This document shows, piece by piece, positions 8,991-17,941 of a stretch of 64,000 nucleotides of DNA. The DNA is from Chitinibacter fontanus (GTDB lineage Bacteria; Pseudomonadota; Gammaproteobacteria; Burkholderiales; Chitinibacteraceae), in assembly GCF_013423785.1 (NCBI RefSeq), contig NZ_CP058952.1, positions 1,825,665 through 1,889,664 on the forward strand. Reading direction: 5' to 3'. The notes beneath the pieces were generated by a model that saw nothing but the letters and a program-made list of their open reading frames with translations, was not told the DNA's origin and did no database searches. Position numbers and translations under genes: made by a program. The first letter of the stretch is position 1, and every line of letters begins with the position of its first letter.

Positions 8991-10603
8991 TTAGACGCGG
9001 TAGCGGGTAATCGCCGCATCGAGTTCCTGACTAAGTTGCCGTAAGCGCGCACCTTCAGAGGCCGTGTTCTGCGCGACTGAACTACTTTCTTCCGACATTT
9101 GCGCTACCCGCTCAACTTGCTGCGCCATCATCGAACTAGCCGAGCTTTGTTCGCGCATTGAACTAGTAATTTCACTAACCTGATCGACTACCAGATCGGC
9201 GTTATGCCGAATTTTGCTAATCGCATCGCTGGCTTCATGTGCTTGCTCCACACCCAGATCTACGCGGCGTACGGTTTGCTGCATGGTGTGAACCGTGGCA
9301 TTCGCTTCATTTTGAATGGCACTCACGGTGCCAATAATTTCTTGCGTTGAAGAGCCGGTGCGTTCGGCTAGTTTGCGCACTTCGTCCGCCACCACCGCAA
9401 AACCACGCCCAAGCTCGCCAGCGCGAGCCGCTTCAATGGCTGCATTAAGCGCCAGTAAGTTGGTTTGATCGGCAATTTCTTTAATCACATTCACTACGGC
9501 ATTAATGCTGGCGGTGCGCTCTTTCAATGATTCAATTTGCTGAGCAGAATTGCGCACATCATCCGCAATTTGATTAATGCTGGTGATGGTGCTTTCAATG
9601 ACCGAGCCGCCTGTGGCTGCCATATGACCAGCTTCGCGTGCGGTGCGATCGCATTCACCGGCACGATCGGCGACGTGGCTAATGCTGACGGTCACTTCTT
9701 CAACCCCGCGGCCATGCTCGATGCTGCGCTGCTGACATCTTGTGAAGTTGCGGAAAGCTGGTGGCTGGCAGTGGAGAGGCCCGTGGCGGTGCCGGTGACA
9801 TCGCGGCCAATGCGGCTTAGCTGTTTCAGACTATTTTGCAGGGTATCAATCAGGCCATTCAGGGCGGTCAGTGATTCGCCGATTTCATCGCGGTTTTGAA
9901 TCCGCAGGCGGCGAGTGAAATCGTAGTCATTACCGAGTTGTACCACGAAGCTGCGCATTTCATTGAGCGGGTTGGTAATGCTGCGAGCAATGAACAAACC
10001 GATCACAATGATGGCAATGATTAGTGCAATTCCTAGCCCGACTGAAATACTGATGGCGGCTGAAATTGAGTTGTTAATGGCGGCTTTGGCCGCATCGGTT
10101 CCTTCTAGATTACGCTTAGTTGCAATGTTGAGCTGCTCAAACACTTTCATTGCAATTGGGGTTACTTTATTGCGAACAACTTCTTGTGCTGCGTCTTGGC
10201 TACCGCCATTCGAAAGGTGGATCACCTCTTTGATGCTGCTTTCCCATGTAGCTAATTGTTTTTCTAGCTCGGCAATGTTTTGTTTCCCTGCGTCGCTACC
10301 CGCATATTTACGGTAGGCATCAATCTTGGTGTGTACTTGAGTGATTTCTTCGTTCAGCTGTGCTTCAATAACCTTCATTTTCTCGGTGTCGGTTTCAATG
10401 ATGTGACCCAGCACATCACGGCGAGCGGTGGCAAAACCTAGGCTGATTTCACCAATTAGCACGACTGAAGGTACCGCATCGTCGCTAATTTCTTGTGAAC
10501 GCATTTGAACATCTTGAAATTTGCTGTAGTTCACTGCGGTAAGCAGGACGATTGCGAGTGCGGCCAAGGCAATTAGGGCCATTAATTTTTGCGAGATTTT
10601 CAT
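8991..10603 (-). pseudogene. Methyl-accepting chemotaxis protein, split by a one-base frameshift
   Basis: Two abutting reading frames form one chemoreceptor of about 537 aa. The 5' part (ATG at 10603) has TM1 near residues 8-25, a four-helix-bundle periplasmic sensor, TM2 near residues 190-210 and a HAMP domain (TNPLNEMRSF). It stops after SSMAAGLKK. The 3' part continues with [11 protein letters not shown] and contains the MCP signalling hairpin with [16 protein letters not shown] and [16 protein letters not shown]. Adding one G to the four-base run at 9704-9707 (C on the plus strand) restores [13 protein letters not shown], the usual family sequence. No NWETF-type pentapeptide is present at the C-terminus. 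Either real loss of function or a sequencing error. Confidence 0.9.
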
Positions 10604-10724
10604 AGCGCAGATCCAAAGATAGGGGGACGATTTGCTATTCAGAATAGTGCATAGCAAGGCTGGAACAAGGTTTGATTATGCGTTGCGTCAAAATGTATGC
10701 AAATAGGGTGATTGCCGAGTAATA

Positions 10725-10757
10725 AAAGCAACAGCCGCCTTACTGGGCGGCTGTTTG
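10725..10757 (-). terminator. Intrinsic terminator of the small membrane protein gene
   Basis: ACAGCCGCC (10731-10739) pairs with GGCGGCTGT (10746-10754). Read on the minus strand the stem is followed by TGCTTTTATT, a plausible U-rich tail about 20 nt after the gene's stop codon. Confidence 0.65.
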
Positions 10758-10774
10758 ACTAGGGCACGGCATAA

Positions 10775-10999
10775 TTAATGTCGATGTTGTTTAAAGCGTA
10801 TCGGCTGGATCGTGACTTGGCTGAGGTACATCAGACCAATATAAATACCCGCAATAATCAACATCCAGCCTATTGGCAGCAAGGCCAATAAGATGGTTTG
10901 AAACTCGGCCCCTAACAGGCTGCTTAAAATACCAAACGAGAGTAGGCAGACCATCCCTGCGAGGATGGGGAGTGCGCACATTTTCATCGATAGCTGCAT
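10775..10999 (-). CDS. Small two-helix membrane protein, unknown function
   Basis: A 74-aa protein with two hydrophobic segments (about residues 10-29 and 36-58) and a basic, His-containing tail ending KQHRH. I recognise no family. ATG at 10999 is preferred to an ATG two codons earlier (11005): a GAGGA ribosome-binding site lies 7 nt before the former but only 1 nt before the latter. It is a single-gene unit with its own terminator. Confidence 0.6.
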   Translation of the reverse strand: MQLSMKMCALPILAGMVCLLSFGILSSLLGAEFQTILLALLPIGWMLIIAGIYIGLMYLSQVTIQPIRFKQHRH

Positions 11000-11005
11000 T
11001 TTCAT

Positions 11006-11347
11006 GTCCTCGGATCAATTTTTTTTGATTTATGGTTTGAGTAAAGACCATGCAAATCTGCTTGTCATAGATGATTTTGCGCATCAAAAATTAGCGTTTT
11101 ACCCCCGATCGGGGTATAGCCTAGGCGGTGATTTTAGCGATTGGGTTTGCCTTGCTATACCGTACACTGGTATGGCTTATTGGCATTGGCTAGCAAGCTG
11201 ACGAGTGGCGAAATGACGTAGCTAAAACCTACGCGCAGCAGATGTTTGAGCTATGGATGCTAATAATTCGATGGGTATATTGGCTTTAATTCCGAAAATA
11301 TTGGGTTTTGGCTGCATACCTTTATTGGGTATAGGCCGGCCGGTGAT
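11006..11347. other. 342-nt intergenic region with inverted repeats
   Basis: No convincing gene. It contains a 12-bp palindrome CCCCGATCGGGG (11103-11114), running into GGTATAGC (11113-11120), which pairs with GCTATACC (11154-11161). Nearer the next gene, GGTATAG (11328-11334) is followed by GGTGATT (11342-11348). GGTATAG followed by GGTGATT occurs at 11113/11127, 11328/11342 and 17751/17778. The promoter of the small membrane protein gene must also lie here. Confidence 0.5.
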
Positions 11348-11944
11348 TTACATACCCATATAACGGCCAGGGCGGTGATTGATTGCAATCACCAGATTGA
11401 GTGCCAGTGCACCAATAATTGAGTACAGCAACTTTGGGCCACTAACCATGGCCATCCCGCAGGCCAGAATGGCAAGGTCAAACCCCAGTTGCACATGTCC
11501 GGCACGCCAACCGAAACGTTGTTGGGTAAATAAGGCTAGTACGGTTACGCCGCCTAAACTGGCTTTATGGCGAATCAACATCAAAATACCCACGCCAGCA
11601 AGCAGTCCACCAATCACGCTGGCAAATAAGGGATCCAGCTGGGCAAAACTAATCCAGCGCGGCAGCCAATCGGCGAGTAGTGACAAAAGCGCAATACAAC
11701 AGAATGTTTTTAAGGTGAATTCGCGCCCTAAGACCCGATAGGCGAAAACGTAAAATGGGATACTGATGGCAAAGAAAATCAGCCCATAGGCCCAATGCGT
11801 TGCGTAGTGCAGTAAAAATGCTAAACCAGTCACCCCGCCGGTGAGTAAACCGGCATGTTTGAAAAACTGAATCGCCAGTGCCATCAACAATACGCCTGAG
11901 AACAGACCTTGAGCATCCTCTAGCCAAGTATGGCGTTTTGGCAT
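11348..11944 (-). CDS. YitT-family membrane protein (DUF161)
   Basis: A 198-aa integral membrane protein with five or six predicted helices. It carries HAGLLTGGVTGLAFLLHY near residue 30 and HKASLGGVTVLALF near residue 130, the duplicated GG-rich elements typical of YitT proteins. Function in the family is not established; roles in uptake or export have been proposed. The start is ATG 11944, with AGAAGGGG 7 nt upstream; the longer frame to 12025 would need a TTG start. It lacks the C-terminal soluble DUF2179 domain of the longer Bacillus members. It follows the TPR kinase gene on the same strand by 93 nt. Confidence 0.85.
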   Translation of the reverse strand: MPKRHTWLEDAQGLFSGVLLMALAIQFFKHAGLLTGGVTGLAFLLHYATHWAYGLIFFAISIPFYVFAYRVLGREFTLKTFCCIALLSLLADWLPRWISFAQLDPLFASVIGGLLAGVGILMLIRHKASLGGVTVLALFTQQRFGWRAGHVQLGFDLAILACGMAMVSGPKLLYSIIGALALNLVIAINHRPGRYMGM

Positions 11945-12037
11945 GCGACTACCCCTTCTGAAAAAATGGCAGCATACGGCAAATAGCCGAGCTTGCCAGT
12001 CGGGTATTTCCGTAGTTTCAGTCAAAATGCGTGAATT

Positions 12038-14293
12038 TCAGCTATATTCCGGCTTAATTTCGGTTTTATCGGGTTCTGGCCAACTTAGATTGATACTTAG
12101 CCCCTGCCCCATTTCACTCTCGACACGTACCGTACCATGCATCTGTTGGGTGATTAATTGATACACGCGAGTCATCCCCAAACCATTGGTTCCTTGCCCA
12201 AATTTCGAGGTGAAAAACGGGTCAAAAATTTTCCGGACCAAATCCGCTGGCATCCCCAAGCCATTATCTTGATAGCTCAATTGAATCTGCTGCGCCTTGC
12301 GTGCCCAAGCCAGCGTGATGGTACCGGTTGGCCGGCCAATAAAGGCATGTTTGGCGGCATTTTCAAACAATTGAGTGATGATCTGTGCCAAGGTCATGAT
12401 GGGCACTGCGGTGTGTAAGCGGTCATCACCTTGTAGCTGGATTTGGATTGTTTGTTTGGCAAATAAATGCGCTTGTTCATGGCTTAAGCCGCTGATTAAT
12501 TGTGCCAGATTAACCATTTGCCAGTGATCGGAATACTGCTGTTTTGGAATATCGCGAAAGCGTTCGATCAGGCTAACGATACGTTGCAAATTGCGATTGA
12601 TGGTGTCGCAGGCTGAGCTTTGTTGCTCGATGAAGCTCGCTAGCGTCGATTTGGCCATTTTGCCGGATTCAAACTGTGCATTCAGCTCGGCGACATTGTT
12701 TTCCAAAATGCTGGCCGTAGTGATGCAGATGCCGGTTGGGGTATTCAGATCGTGGGCGACCGCTGCAACCAGCGAGCCCAAAGCACTGACTCGTTCGCCA
12801 CGTTCGATTTCTTGTTGTAATTGTTGCCGTTCCTCATTAGCCAGCCAGCGCTCGATTAACTGCTGCAATAGGCTGGCACGAAATACATCGTCACGCGACC
12901 AGTTGTGATGTCCTTCGCCCTGACCATTACTCAATAGCAGTAAGCCGATGCGATTGGCTTGCCGGATTGGCACAAACATTAGCGATGAAATCGGATGTCC
13001 CAATAAACGGGCAAATTCGCTGGCGGCTTCATGCAAGGTGGCGCGCGATAAGGGGAGCGGGCTGAGTAGTTGATTGAGCAAGCGATGGCTGGCGGGAAAT
13101 TCACTCCGGGTGATTAGCCGCGCAGTATTTTGGCTAGGGGGTGCTTCAGCGGCCAGTTCGCCGCTATCGAGATAAGGATTGCTAAACCATAAGCCCAACC
13201 AATCTACATTTAGTAATGGTTTGGCCTTGGCGAGTAGTGGTGCAAGCCCCACATCGTCTTGTAAAGACAGCGTGAGTAATTGTTCATGGGCATCTTGTTC
13301 AGAGATATCCAGTGCTTTCATATTGCGATGTACTGGCTCCAGGCTGCGGCGAAAATGTTCGGTATTGAGCCGCCGTTCGATGTGCATCCAATGCAATGCG
13401 GCAGCAAATTGCCCTTCTCGCTCGTTGGCATCGACAAGGTCAATCGCGTAATCCAGCTGGCGGGCGAGTGAGCCGGTTTGTTCGGCAAGGCGATACGCCC
13501 GACAAAGACATTCGATTTCCGCGCGGGGATTATTTTGCCGTTGATATAACTCGGCCTGTGAATCGAGGCATACGCTTTCTAACCACAGATAATGAAATTT
13601 TTGCGCTAGCTCTATCGCTTGAGCTAAATGCTGCTCTGCAATCGGTAGTTGCCCCAGCTCCATTTCAGTGTGACCTAGGTGCCAGTAGGATTCAGCAATG
13701 TATTCGCGAATATGACCTTGAATTGAATAGTGCAAACCAGTTTGAAAATAGCTTAATGCGCGATCCCACTGCTCGTATTGAATCGCACTGACTCCCAGAT
13801 TGATGGCGTATTTGGCAGCGAGATAATCATCGCCAGAATGTTCAACGTCGGATTTGGCAGCCAGTAAATAGCGATAGCCCTCGTCAGGGTTTTTAAGCTC
13901 GGTATTGGCTTGAGCTAAGCCAATGCGGGCTTCCACGGCGGTGGCATAATCTTCACAAACGTGGGCGAGCTCCAAAGCTTGCATCCAGGCCTCAATGGCT
14001 TGTTGGTAGCGGCCTTCTATTTGTGCAATTCGTCCACGTGCCTGTAATAAACGCGCCCCTTGGGCGGTTAATCCTAACTGATGGGCTTGTTGGATTCCGG
14101 CCTCGATCTCATTGGCAATCAGATTGGTTTCGCCGCGCCGTTCGTGGATTAGATAGCGCACATAGCAGCTATCGAGCAATAAATCGCTGCGACCACTTTG
14201 CTCAGCCTGATCGGCAAAGTGAATCGCTAGCTTGAACGCTAAATGGGGATGATCACGGGAAATCCGGTCGATTCGTCTGAGCGCCGTATCCAA
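12038..14293 (-). CDS. TPR/GAF-like histidine kinase
   Basis: A 751-aa soluble kinase. Residues 1-310 are tetratricopeptide repeats (for example YQQAIEAWMQALELA near 97 and EARIGLAQANTELKNPDEGY near 121). A GAF-like region spans about 345-485 and a coiled coil about 487-505. The phospho-acceptor His is residue 514 in VAHDLNTPTG. HATPase_c follows with QLFENAAKHAF, DNGLGMP and GTNGLGM. No receiver domain. One of five related TPR proteins here. The start is a TTG at 14293 with an almost ideal GAGGAAGGG 6 nt before it and no better ATG. Input ligand and partner regulator are unknown. Confidence 0.88.
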   Translation of the reverse strand: MDTALRRIDRISRDHPHLAFKLAIHFADQAEQSGRSDLLLDSCYVRYLIHERRGETNLIANEIEAGIQQAHQLGLTAQGARLLQARGRIAQIEGRYQQAIEAWMQALELAHVCEDYATAVEARIGLAQANTELKNPDEGYRYLLAAKSDVEHSGDDYLAAKYAINLGVSAIQYEQWDRALSYFQTGLHYSIQGHIREYIAESYWHLGHTEMELGQLPIAEQHLAQAIELAQKFHYLWLESVCLDSQAELYQRQNNPRAEIECLCRAYRLAEQTGSLARQLDYAIDLVDANEREGQFAAALHWMHIERRLNTEHFRRSLEPVHRNMKALDISEQDAHEQLLTLSLQDDVGLAPLLAKAKPLLNVDWLGLWFSNPYLDSGELAAEAPPSQNTARLITRSEFPASHRLLNQLLSPLPLSRATLHEAASEFARLLGHPISSLMFVPIRQANRIGLLLLSNGQGEGHHNWSRDDVFRASLLQQLIERWLANEERQQLQQEIERGERVSALGSLVAAVAHDLNTPTGICITTASILENNVAELNAQFESGKMAKSTLASFIEQQSSACDTINRNLQRIVSLIERFRDIPKQQYSDHWQMVNLAQLISGLSHEQAHLFAKQTIQIQLQGDDRLHTAVPIMTLAQIITQLFENAAKHAFIGRPTGTITLAWARKAQQIQLSYQDNGLGMPADLVRKIFDPFFTSKFGQGTNGLGMTRVYQLITQQMHGTVRVESEMGQGLSINLSWPEPDKTEIKPEYS

Positions 14294-14324
14294 AGTAAAC
14301 CCTTCCTCGCCAGATTAATATCTT

Positions 14325-14345
14325 GGGTGCCGTAAGCTGGCACCC
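14325..14345. terminator. Stem-loop between the M29-like gene and the TPR kinase gene
   Basis: GGGTGCC (14325-14331) and GGCACCC (14339-14345) form a perfect 7-bp stem with a 7-nt loop, 42 nt past the stop codon of the M29-like gene and 31 nt before the kinase start. No T-run follows, so it may be an attenuating or processing hairpin rather than a terminator. Confidence 0.45.
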
Positions 14346-14387
14346 GCTGGCTACAGTATGGCTGGGATTTTGGGCTTTGCTGATTTG

Positions 14388-15479
14388 CTACAGTTTAGCG
14401 GCAGTAGTGAGCTGACTATTGGCAGCATTGCAGGGGGCTAGCTGCCAGCGGCCTGCGTGGTAAACATTGTCGGTACCGAGCATGACTCCGCCATCGACAT
14501 CGATAAATACATCAATATGAAAGCGGGTGTCTTTACGTTTGAATTGCGGCTTGTTGTAGCTACCATGCTTGGCGCCCAGTGAAAGGTGCACACCGCATAA
14601 GCGCTCGTAAGTACCAATGTCACTAACGGTGCGCTGGCGATCAAAAGCACGGTTTAGCCCTAAGCCCAATTCTCGTAGCCAAACTTCACCTTCCACCTCG
14701 CGAATTCGTGCCAGTACAGCGTCAAACTCCGGTGTACTGTTCTCTACGTCGGTAATACGGCCGCCGTCTACCACGATCGTGATTGGCTCCGGCGGGAAAT
14801 TGCAATGAAAAGTGGTGTCGCCAAAAACATAGATCTGTGCCCGACCGTGTACTGCAGTTAGATCGACGGCCTCGGTAAAGACTTCGCCAATCGGAAACTG
14901 CCCGCCGATATTTTTAAGTGCGCGATAATCACCCACATTAAGTTTGGCGGGCTCTAGCGGGCAGGCATAGTGCAGCACATCGCCGCGGCCGCTGATGAGT
15001 TTGGCGTCAGGTGCGCCAGCAATCTTGGCTTGAAGCGCGGTGCCAGTTCCGCGGTAGTAGTCGGCGTCGTACGCTAGTGAAGCAATATAATGCGGGGCCT
15101 CGTCATTGATCATGCGCGATAGATGCACATGTTCAATGACTTTCAAACCCTGCGCAAACAACTGTACCCGCAAACGATAAGCATCCAGCCGGAAGTGCGT
15201 CGATTGAATTAGTACAATCAGCGTGCCCGCCGCTTGGGCGGCAAATGCCGCCATTACGGTTTCGTTATCTACGCTGCTGATTTCGATCACCTGAGCTTGC
15301 GGTAAGGTCGCCTGATACGCCTCTGCCAGTAATGGTGCCAACGGGCATTCGGTATCATAAATAATCAGTGCCGCTTCATCTTGCGTATGGCCGATCGCAA
15401 TACGGACAATGTCATTAACCGCTTGATACGCTTGTCGGCGATGTTGCTCGGTAAGTTGGCAGTAATTAGGTTTGCTCAT
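14388..15479 (-). CDS. M29-like aminopeptidase (COG2309 type)
   Basis: A 363-aa protein resembling thermophilic/M29 aminopeptidases, cytoplasmic dimetal exopeptidases. Candidate metal ligands are Glu in GGQFPIGEVFTEA (about residue 195), Glu near EVEGEVWLRELGLGLN (about 262), and a C-terminal His/Asp block: LCGVHLSLGAKHGSYN with RFHIDVFID (about 295-330). The N-terminal half is a Rossmann-like region. The match is by motif layout, not by close recognition of one member, so substrate and activity are uncertain. ATG at 15479 is taken over a TTG at 15500. A GGTATTGC octamer (15482-15489) sits where a ribosome-binding site would be expected, and no Shine-Dalgarno sequence is clear. Confidence 0.65.
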   Translation of the reverse strand: MSKPNYCQLTEQHRRQAYQAVNDIVRIAIGHTQDEAALIIYDTECPLAPLLAEAYQATLPQAQVIEISSVDNETVMAAFAAQAAGTLIVLIQSTHFRLDAYRLRVQLFAQGLKVIEHVHLSRMINDEAPHYIASLAYDADYYRGTGTALQAKIAGAPDAKLISGRGDVLHYACPLEPAKLNVGDYRALKNIGGQFPIGEVFTEAVDLTAVHGRAQIYVFGDTTFHCNFPPEPITIVVDGGRITDVENSTPEFDAVLARIREVEGEVWLRELGLGLNRAFDRQRTVSDIGTYERLCGVHLSLGAKHGSYNKPQFKRKDTRFHIDVFIDVDGGVMLGTDNVYHAGRWQLAPCNAANSQLTTAAKL

Positions 15480-15567
15480 GGGGTATTGCACGCTAACCAA
15501 ATCATATACTGGCTTGGGGTTAAATACCTTGGCAAGTATTTGAAATGGCTTGGCTTTAGGTAACGAG

Positions 15568-15663
15568 AAGCGGCAATTATCGCATGCAGGCGTAGTTGCC
15601 GCTTGATATGGCGCAGAGCGGTCGTTTCTGCACTAAATGCGGGCCAAGCCCGCATTTAGTGCA
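15568..15663. repeat. Two tandem stem-loops beside the fsr stop codon
   Basis: The stronger hairpin pairs 15629-15643 with 15649-15663, a perfect 15-bp stem with a 5-nt loop ending exactly at the fsr stop codon. The second pairs 15568-15576 with 15596-15604 (9 bp). Neither has a T-run. They are the only structures in the 184-nt gap and probably form the fsr transcript end. The gap also holds an imperfect palindrome at 15522-15541, near the start of the M29-like gene. Confidence 0.65.
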
Positions 15664-16863
15664 TTAATGTTTAATTTTGGGTAGCAGCCCTGCCACGATG
15701 CCCAGTAAAGGCAGGTAGGCCAAGACTTGATACACATTCACAATGCCGTAGTGATCGGTCATGCGCCCCACTAATGCGGCACCCAGACCGGCAATCCCAA
15801 ACGCCAAACCAAAGAACAGGCCTGCGACTGTGCCAACTTTACCCGGCAATAAATCTTGCGCGTAGACCAACATGGCCGAGAAGGCCGAGGACATAATCAA
15901 GCCCACGATAAAACTCAGCGCGACGGTGCCCATTAAGCCAACATAGGGCAGCAACATGGCAAATGGTGCGGCACCCAGAATCGAAAACCAGATGACTGCC
16001 TTGCGCCCGATGCGATCGCCAATTGGCCCGCCCAGCAAGGTGCCTAACGCGACGGCAAACAGAAACACAAACAACAATAATTGTGCTTGTTGTGGTGCCA
16101 GTGCAAAGCGCTCGATTAGGTAAAACGTGTAGTAGCTTTGAAAGCTGGCCATGTAGACAAATTTGGTCATCAGCAAGGTAAGCAGTACCGCCATTACCCA
16201 CATGGTTTTGGGGCGAGAAAACGGTGCGCTGTGATGGCTGCTTTTGTGACTGCTGCGTGGCTGTTGATTGGCAAACCACTGGCTAATCCAGCGTAACACG
16301 CCCATGGCCACTAAGGCCGCCACCGAGAACCAAGCTAGGCTAGCTTGCCCCAATGGAATCACAATCAGCGCGGCCAGCAGTGGCCCGCAAGCACTACCGG
16401 CATTGCCGCCCACCTGAAATAAGGATTGTGCTAAGCCATGCTGCCCGCCTGAAGCCAGTCGGGCAATCCGCGATGCTTCAGGGTGAAAAATGGATGAACC
16501 CGTGCCCACTAAGGCGGCAGCCAGCAGAAGGAGAGGGAAGGTATTGGCTTGCGATAGCAGCAGCAAGCCCGATAAAGTAAAACCCATCCCCAGCACAAGG
16601 GCATGCTGTTGCGGGCGGCGATCGGTAAATTGCCCAACTAGCGGTTGCAAGATCGAGGCCGCCAACTGATAGGTGAGCGTGAGCAAACCCAGCTGGGTAA
16701 AACTCAGGTGATAGGTGCCTTTGAGCAGCGGATACAAGGCCAGAATCAGCGATTGCATCATGTCATTCAGAAAATGCGCGCAGCTAATGGCAGCTAGCAC
16801 GCGATATTGAGTGCGCTGGGCTGCATCGCTAACTGCGGCCCGCACGGTGGCGGCGGTACTCAT
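15664..16863 (-). CDS. fsr: Fosmidomycin resistance-type MFS exporter Fsr
   Basis: A 399-aa major facilitator with 12 predicted helices, close to E. coli Fsr throughout. Shared stretches include HFLNDMMQSLILALYPLL (TM1), LVGTGSSIFHPEASRIARLA (TM4), LAQSLFQVGGNAGSACGPLL (TM5), SYYTFYLIERF near residue 240, and FSAMLVYAQDLLPGKVG near residue 330. It exports fosmidomycin and probably other compounds using the proton gradient. ATG at 16863 has GGAG 8 nt upstream; the frame extends to 16914 but without a good start. It is divergent from an AraC-family regulator with a 112-bp shared promoter region, a common arrangement for a pump and its controller. Confidence 0.92.
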   Translation of the reverse strand: MSTAATVRAAVSDAAQRTQYRVLAAISCAHFLNDMMQSLILALYPLLKGTYHLSFTQLGLLTLTYQLAASILQPLVGQFTDRRPQQHALVLGMGFTLSGLLLLSQANTFPLLLLAAALVGTGSSIFHPEASRIARLASGGQHGLAQSLFQVGGNAGSACGPLLAALIVIPLGQASLAWFSVAALVAMGVLRWISQWFANQQPRSSHKSSHHSAPFSRPKTMWVMAVLLTLLMTKFVYMASFQSYYTFYLIERFALAPQQAQLLLFVFLFAVALGTLLGGPIGDRIGRKAVIWFSILGAAPFAMLLPYVGLMGTVALSFIVGLIMSSAFSAMLVYAQDLLPGKVGTVAGLFFGLAFGIAGLGAALVGRMTDHYGIVNVYQVLAYLPLLGIVAGLLPKIKH

Positions 16864-16975
16864 GGTGGATGCTCCTGTGTAATTTGATCGGCGTCTAGCG
16901 CAAGACAAGCTCATCTTATGGCGTTAAGCTATGCCTGTCTGACGCAAATCCGGCATCTACTATCGAGAAAACGAC

Positions 16976-17749
16976 ATGCTAGTTGAACGAGTTGGCCCAT
17001 TGCGTGATATGCAGGGGGCGCTATTACACGGCAAGGCCGCCGACCACCAGCCCGGCTCCATGACGCCGCGCCACTGGCACGAGGTGACGCAATTGCTCTA
17101 CGCGATTAGTGGTGTGATGCGGGTCATTACCCCGCTGGGGCAGTGGATCGTGCCGCCCAATCGCGGGATCTGGGTGCCACCTGGGGTATGGCATGAAGTG
17201 TTAATGATTGGTCACGTTGAAGTCCGCTCGATATATGTACGCCCCGATGCGATTGGTGGGTTACCTGAGCATTGTTGTGTACTCGCGATTACACCGTTGA
17301 TGCGTGAATTGATTTTGGCGGCCATTAACATCGATTACCAAGAGCAGCCGATTCCGCCCCGCAGTCAGCTTATCGCCCAGCTCTTACTCAATGAGGTGAA
17401 AACGCTGGAAACGCTGCCACTGCAATTGCCAATGCCAAATGACCCGCTGCTGGCCCATATTGGCCGAGCCTTGCTCGCCGCGCCAGATGATAGCCGCACG
17501 ACCGAAGATTGGGCGGCGGAGGTAGGCGTTGATGCGCGTACGCTCCAGCGACGGTTTGCCAAAGCCACTGGGATGACCTTGGGTGACTGGCGTCGCCAAG
17601 CTCGTTTGCTTAATGCTTTGGAACGCCTTGCACTGGGAGAGCGAGTGCTGGATGTCGCGCTCGATTGCGGTTATAGCAGCCCGAGTGCCTTCAGCGCCAT
17701 GTTCAAACGACAATTCGGTATTGCGCCGAGTAGCTTCTTTCAAGACTAG
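16976..17749 (+). CDS. AraC-family transcriptional regulator with cupin sensor
   Basis: A 257-aa regulator. The N-terminal cupin (about residues 20-100) carries PRHWHEVTQLLYA and VPPGVWHEV, the His-rich barrel strands. The C-terminal AraC DNA-binding domain has both helix-turn-helix units: WAAEVGVDARTLQRRFAKAT (about 182) and VLDVALDCGYSSPSAFSAMF (about 222) with FKRQFGIAPSSF. Proteins with this layout often control a divergent MFS gene; the fsr homologue on the other strand is the likely target (inference). The coding end contains a GGTATTGC octamer at 17717-17724. Confidence 0.9.
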   Translation: MLVERVGPLRDMQGALLHGKAADHQPGSMTPRHWHEVTQLLYAISGVMRVITPLGQWIVPPNRGIWVPPGVWHEVLMIGHVEVRSIYVRPDAIGGLPEHCCVLAITPLMRELILAAINIDYQEQPIPPRSQLIAQLLLNEVKTLETLPLQLPMPNDPLLAHIGRALLAAPDDSRTTEDWAAEVGVDARTLQRRFAKATGMTLGDWRRQARLLNALERLALGERVLDVALDCGYSSPSAFSAMFKRQFGIAPSSFFQD

Positions 17750-17750
17750 G

Positions 17751-17811
17751 GGTATAGCCTTGGCCATATTACTCAGCGGTGATTACAAGGCAATACTGGT
17801 GCAGGTATTGC
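17751..17811. repeat. Inverted-repeat cluster after the AraC gene
   Basis: GGTATAGCC (17751-17759) continues into an arm GTATAGCCTTG that matches CAAGGCAATAC (17786-17796) with one mismatch. The same GCAATAC (17790-17796) alternatively pairs with GTATTGC (17805-17811) over an 8-nt spacer. The shared arm allows two alternative hairpins. A GGTGATT block follows the first arm, as in the 11.1 and 11.3 kb copies. Confidence 0.55.
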
Positions 17812-17941
17812 GCCGTGCTTTTCCCCCTTCGGCCAGATTTGCCCAGTGGTGATAATTACACCGCCATAATGGGGATATTTACTACGTTTTCTCACCCCGA
17901 ATCGATATGCTGTTTGCATTCAATCGACTAAGGGGCCTGAG

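Noticed and set aside
9690..9710. Programmed ribosomal frameshift in the chemoreceptor
   Set aside because: No slippery heptamer or stimulating structure is evident, and three other genes show the same kind of lesion.
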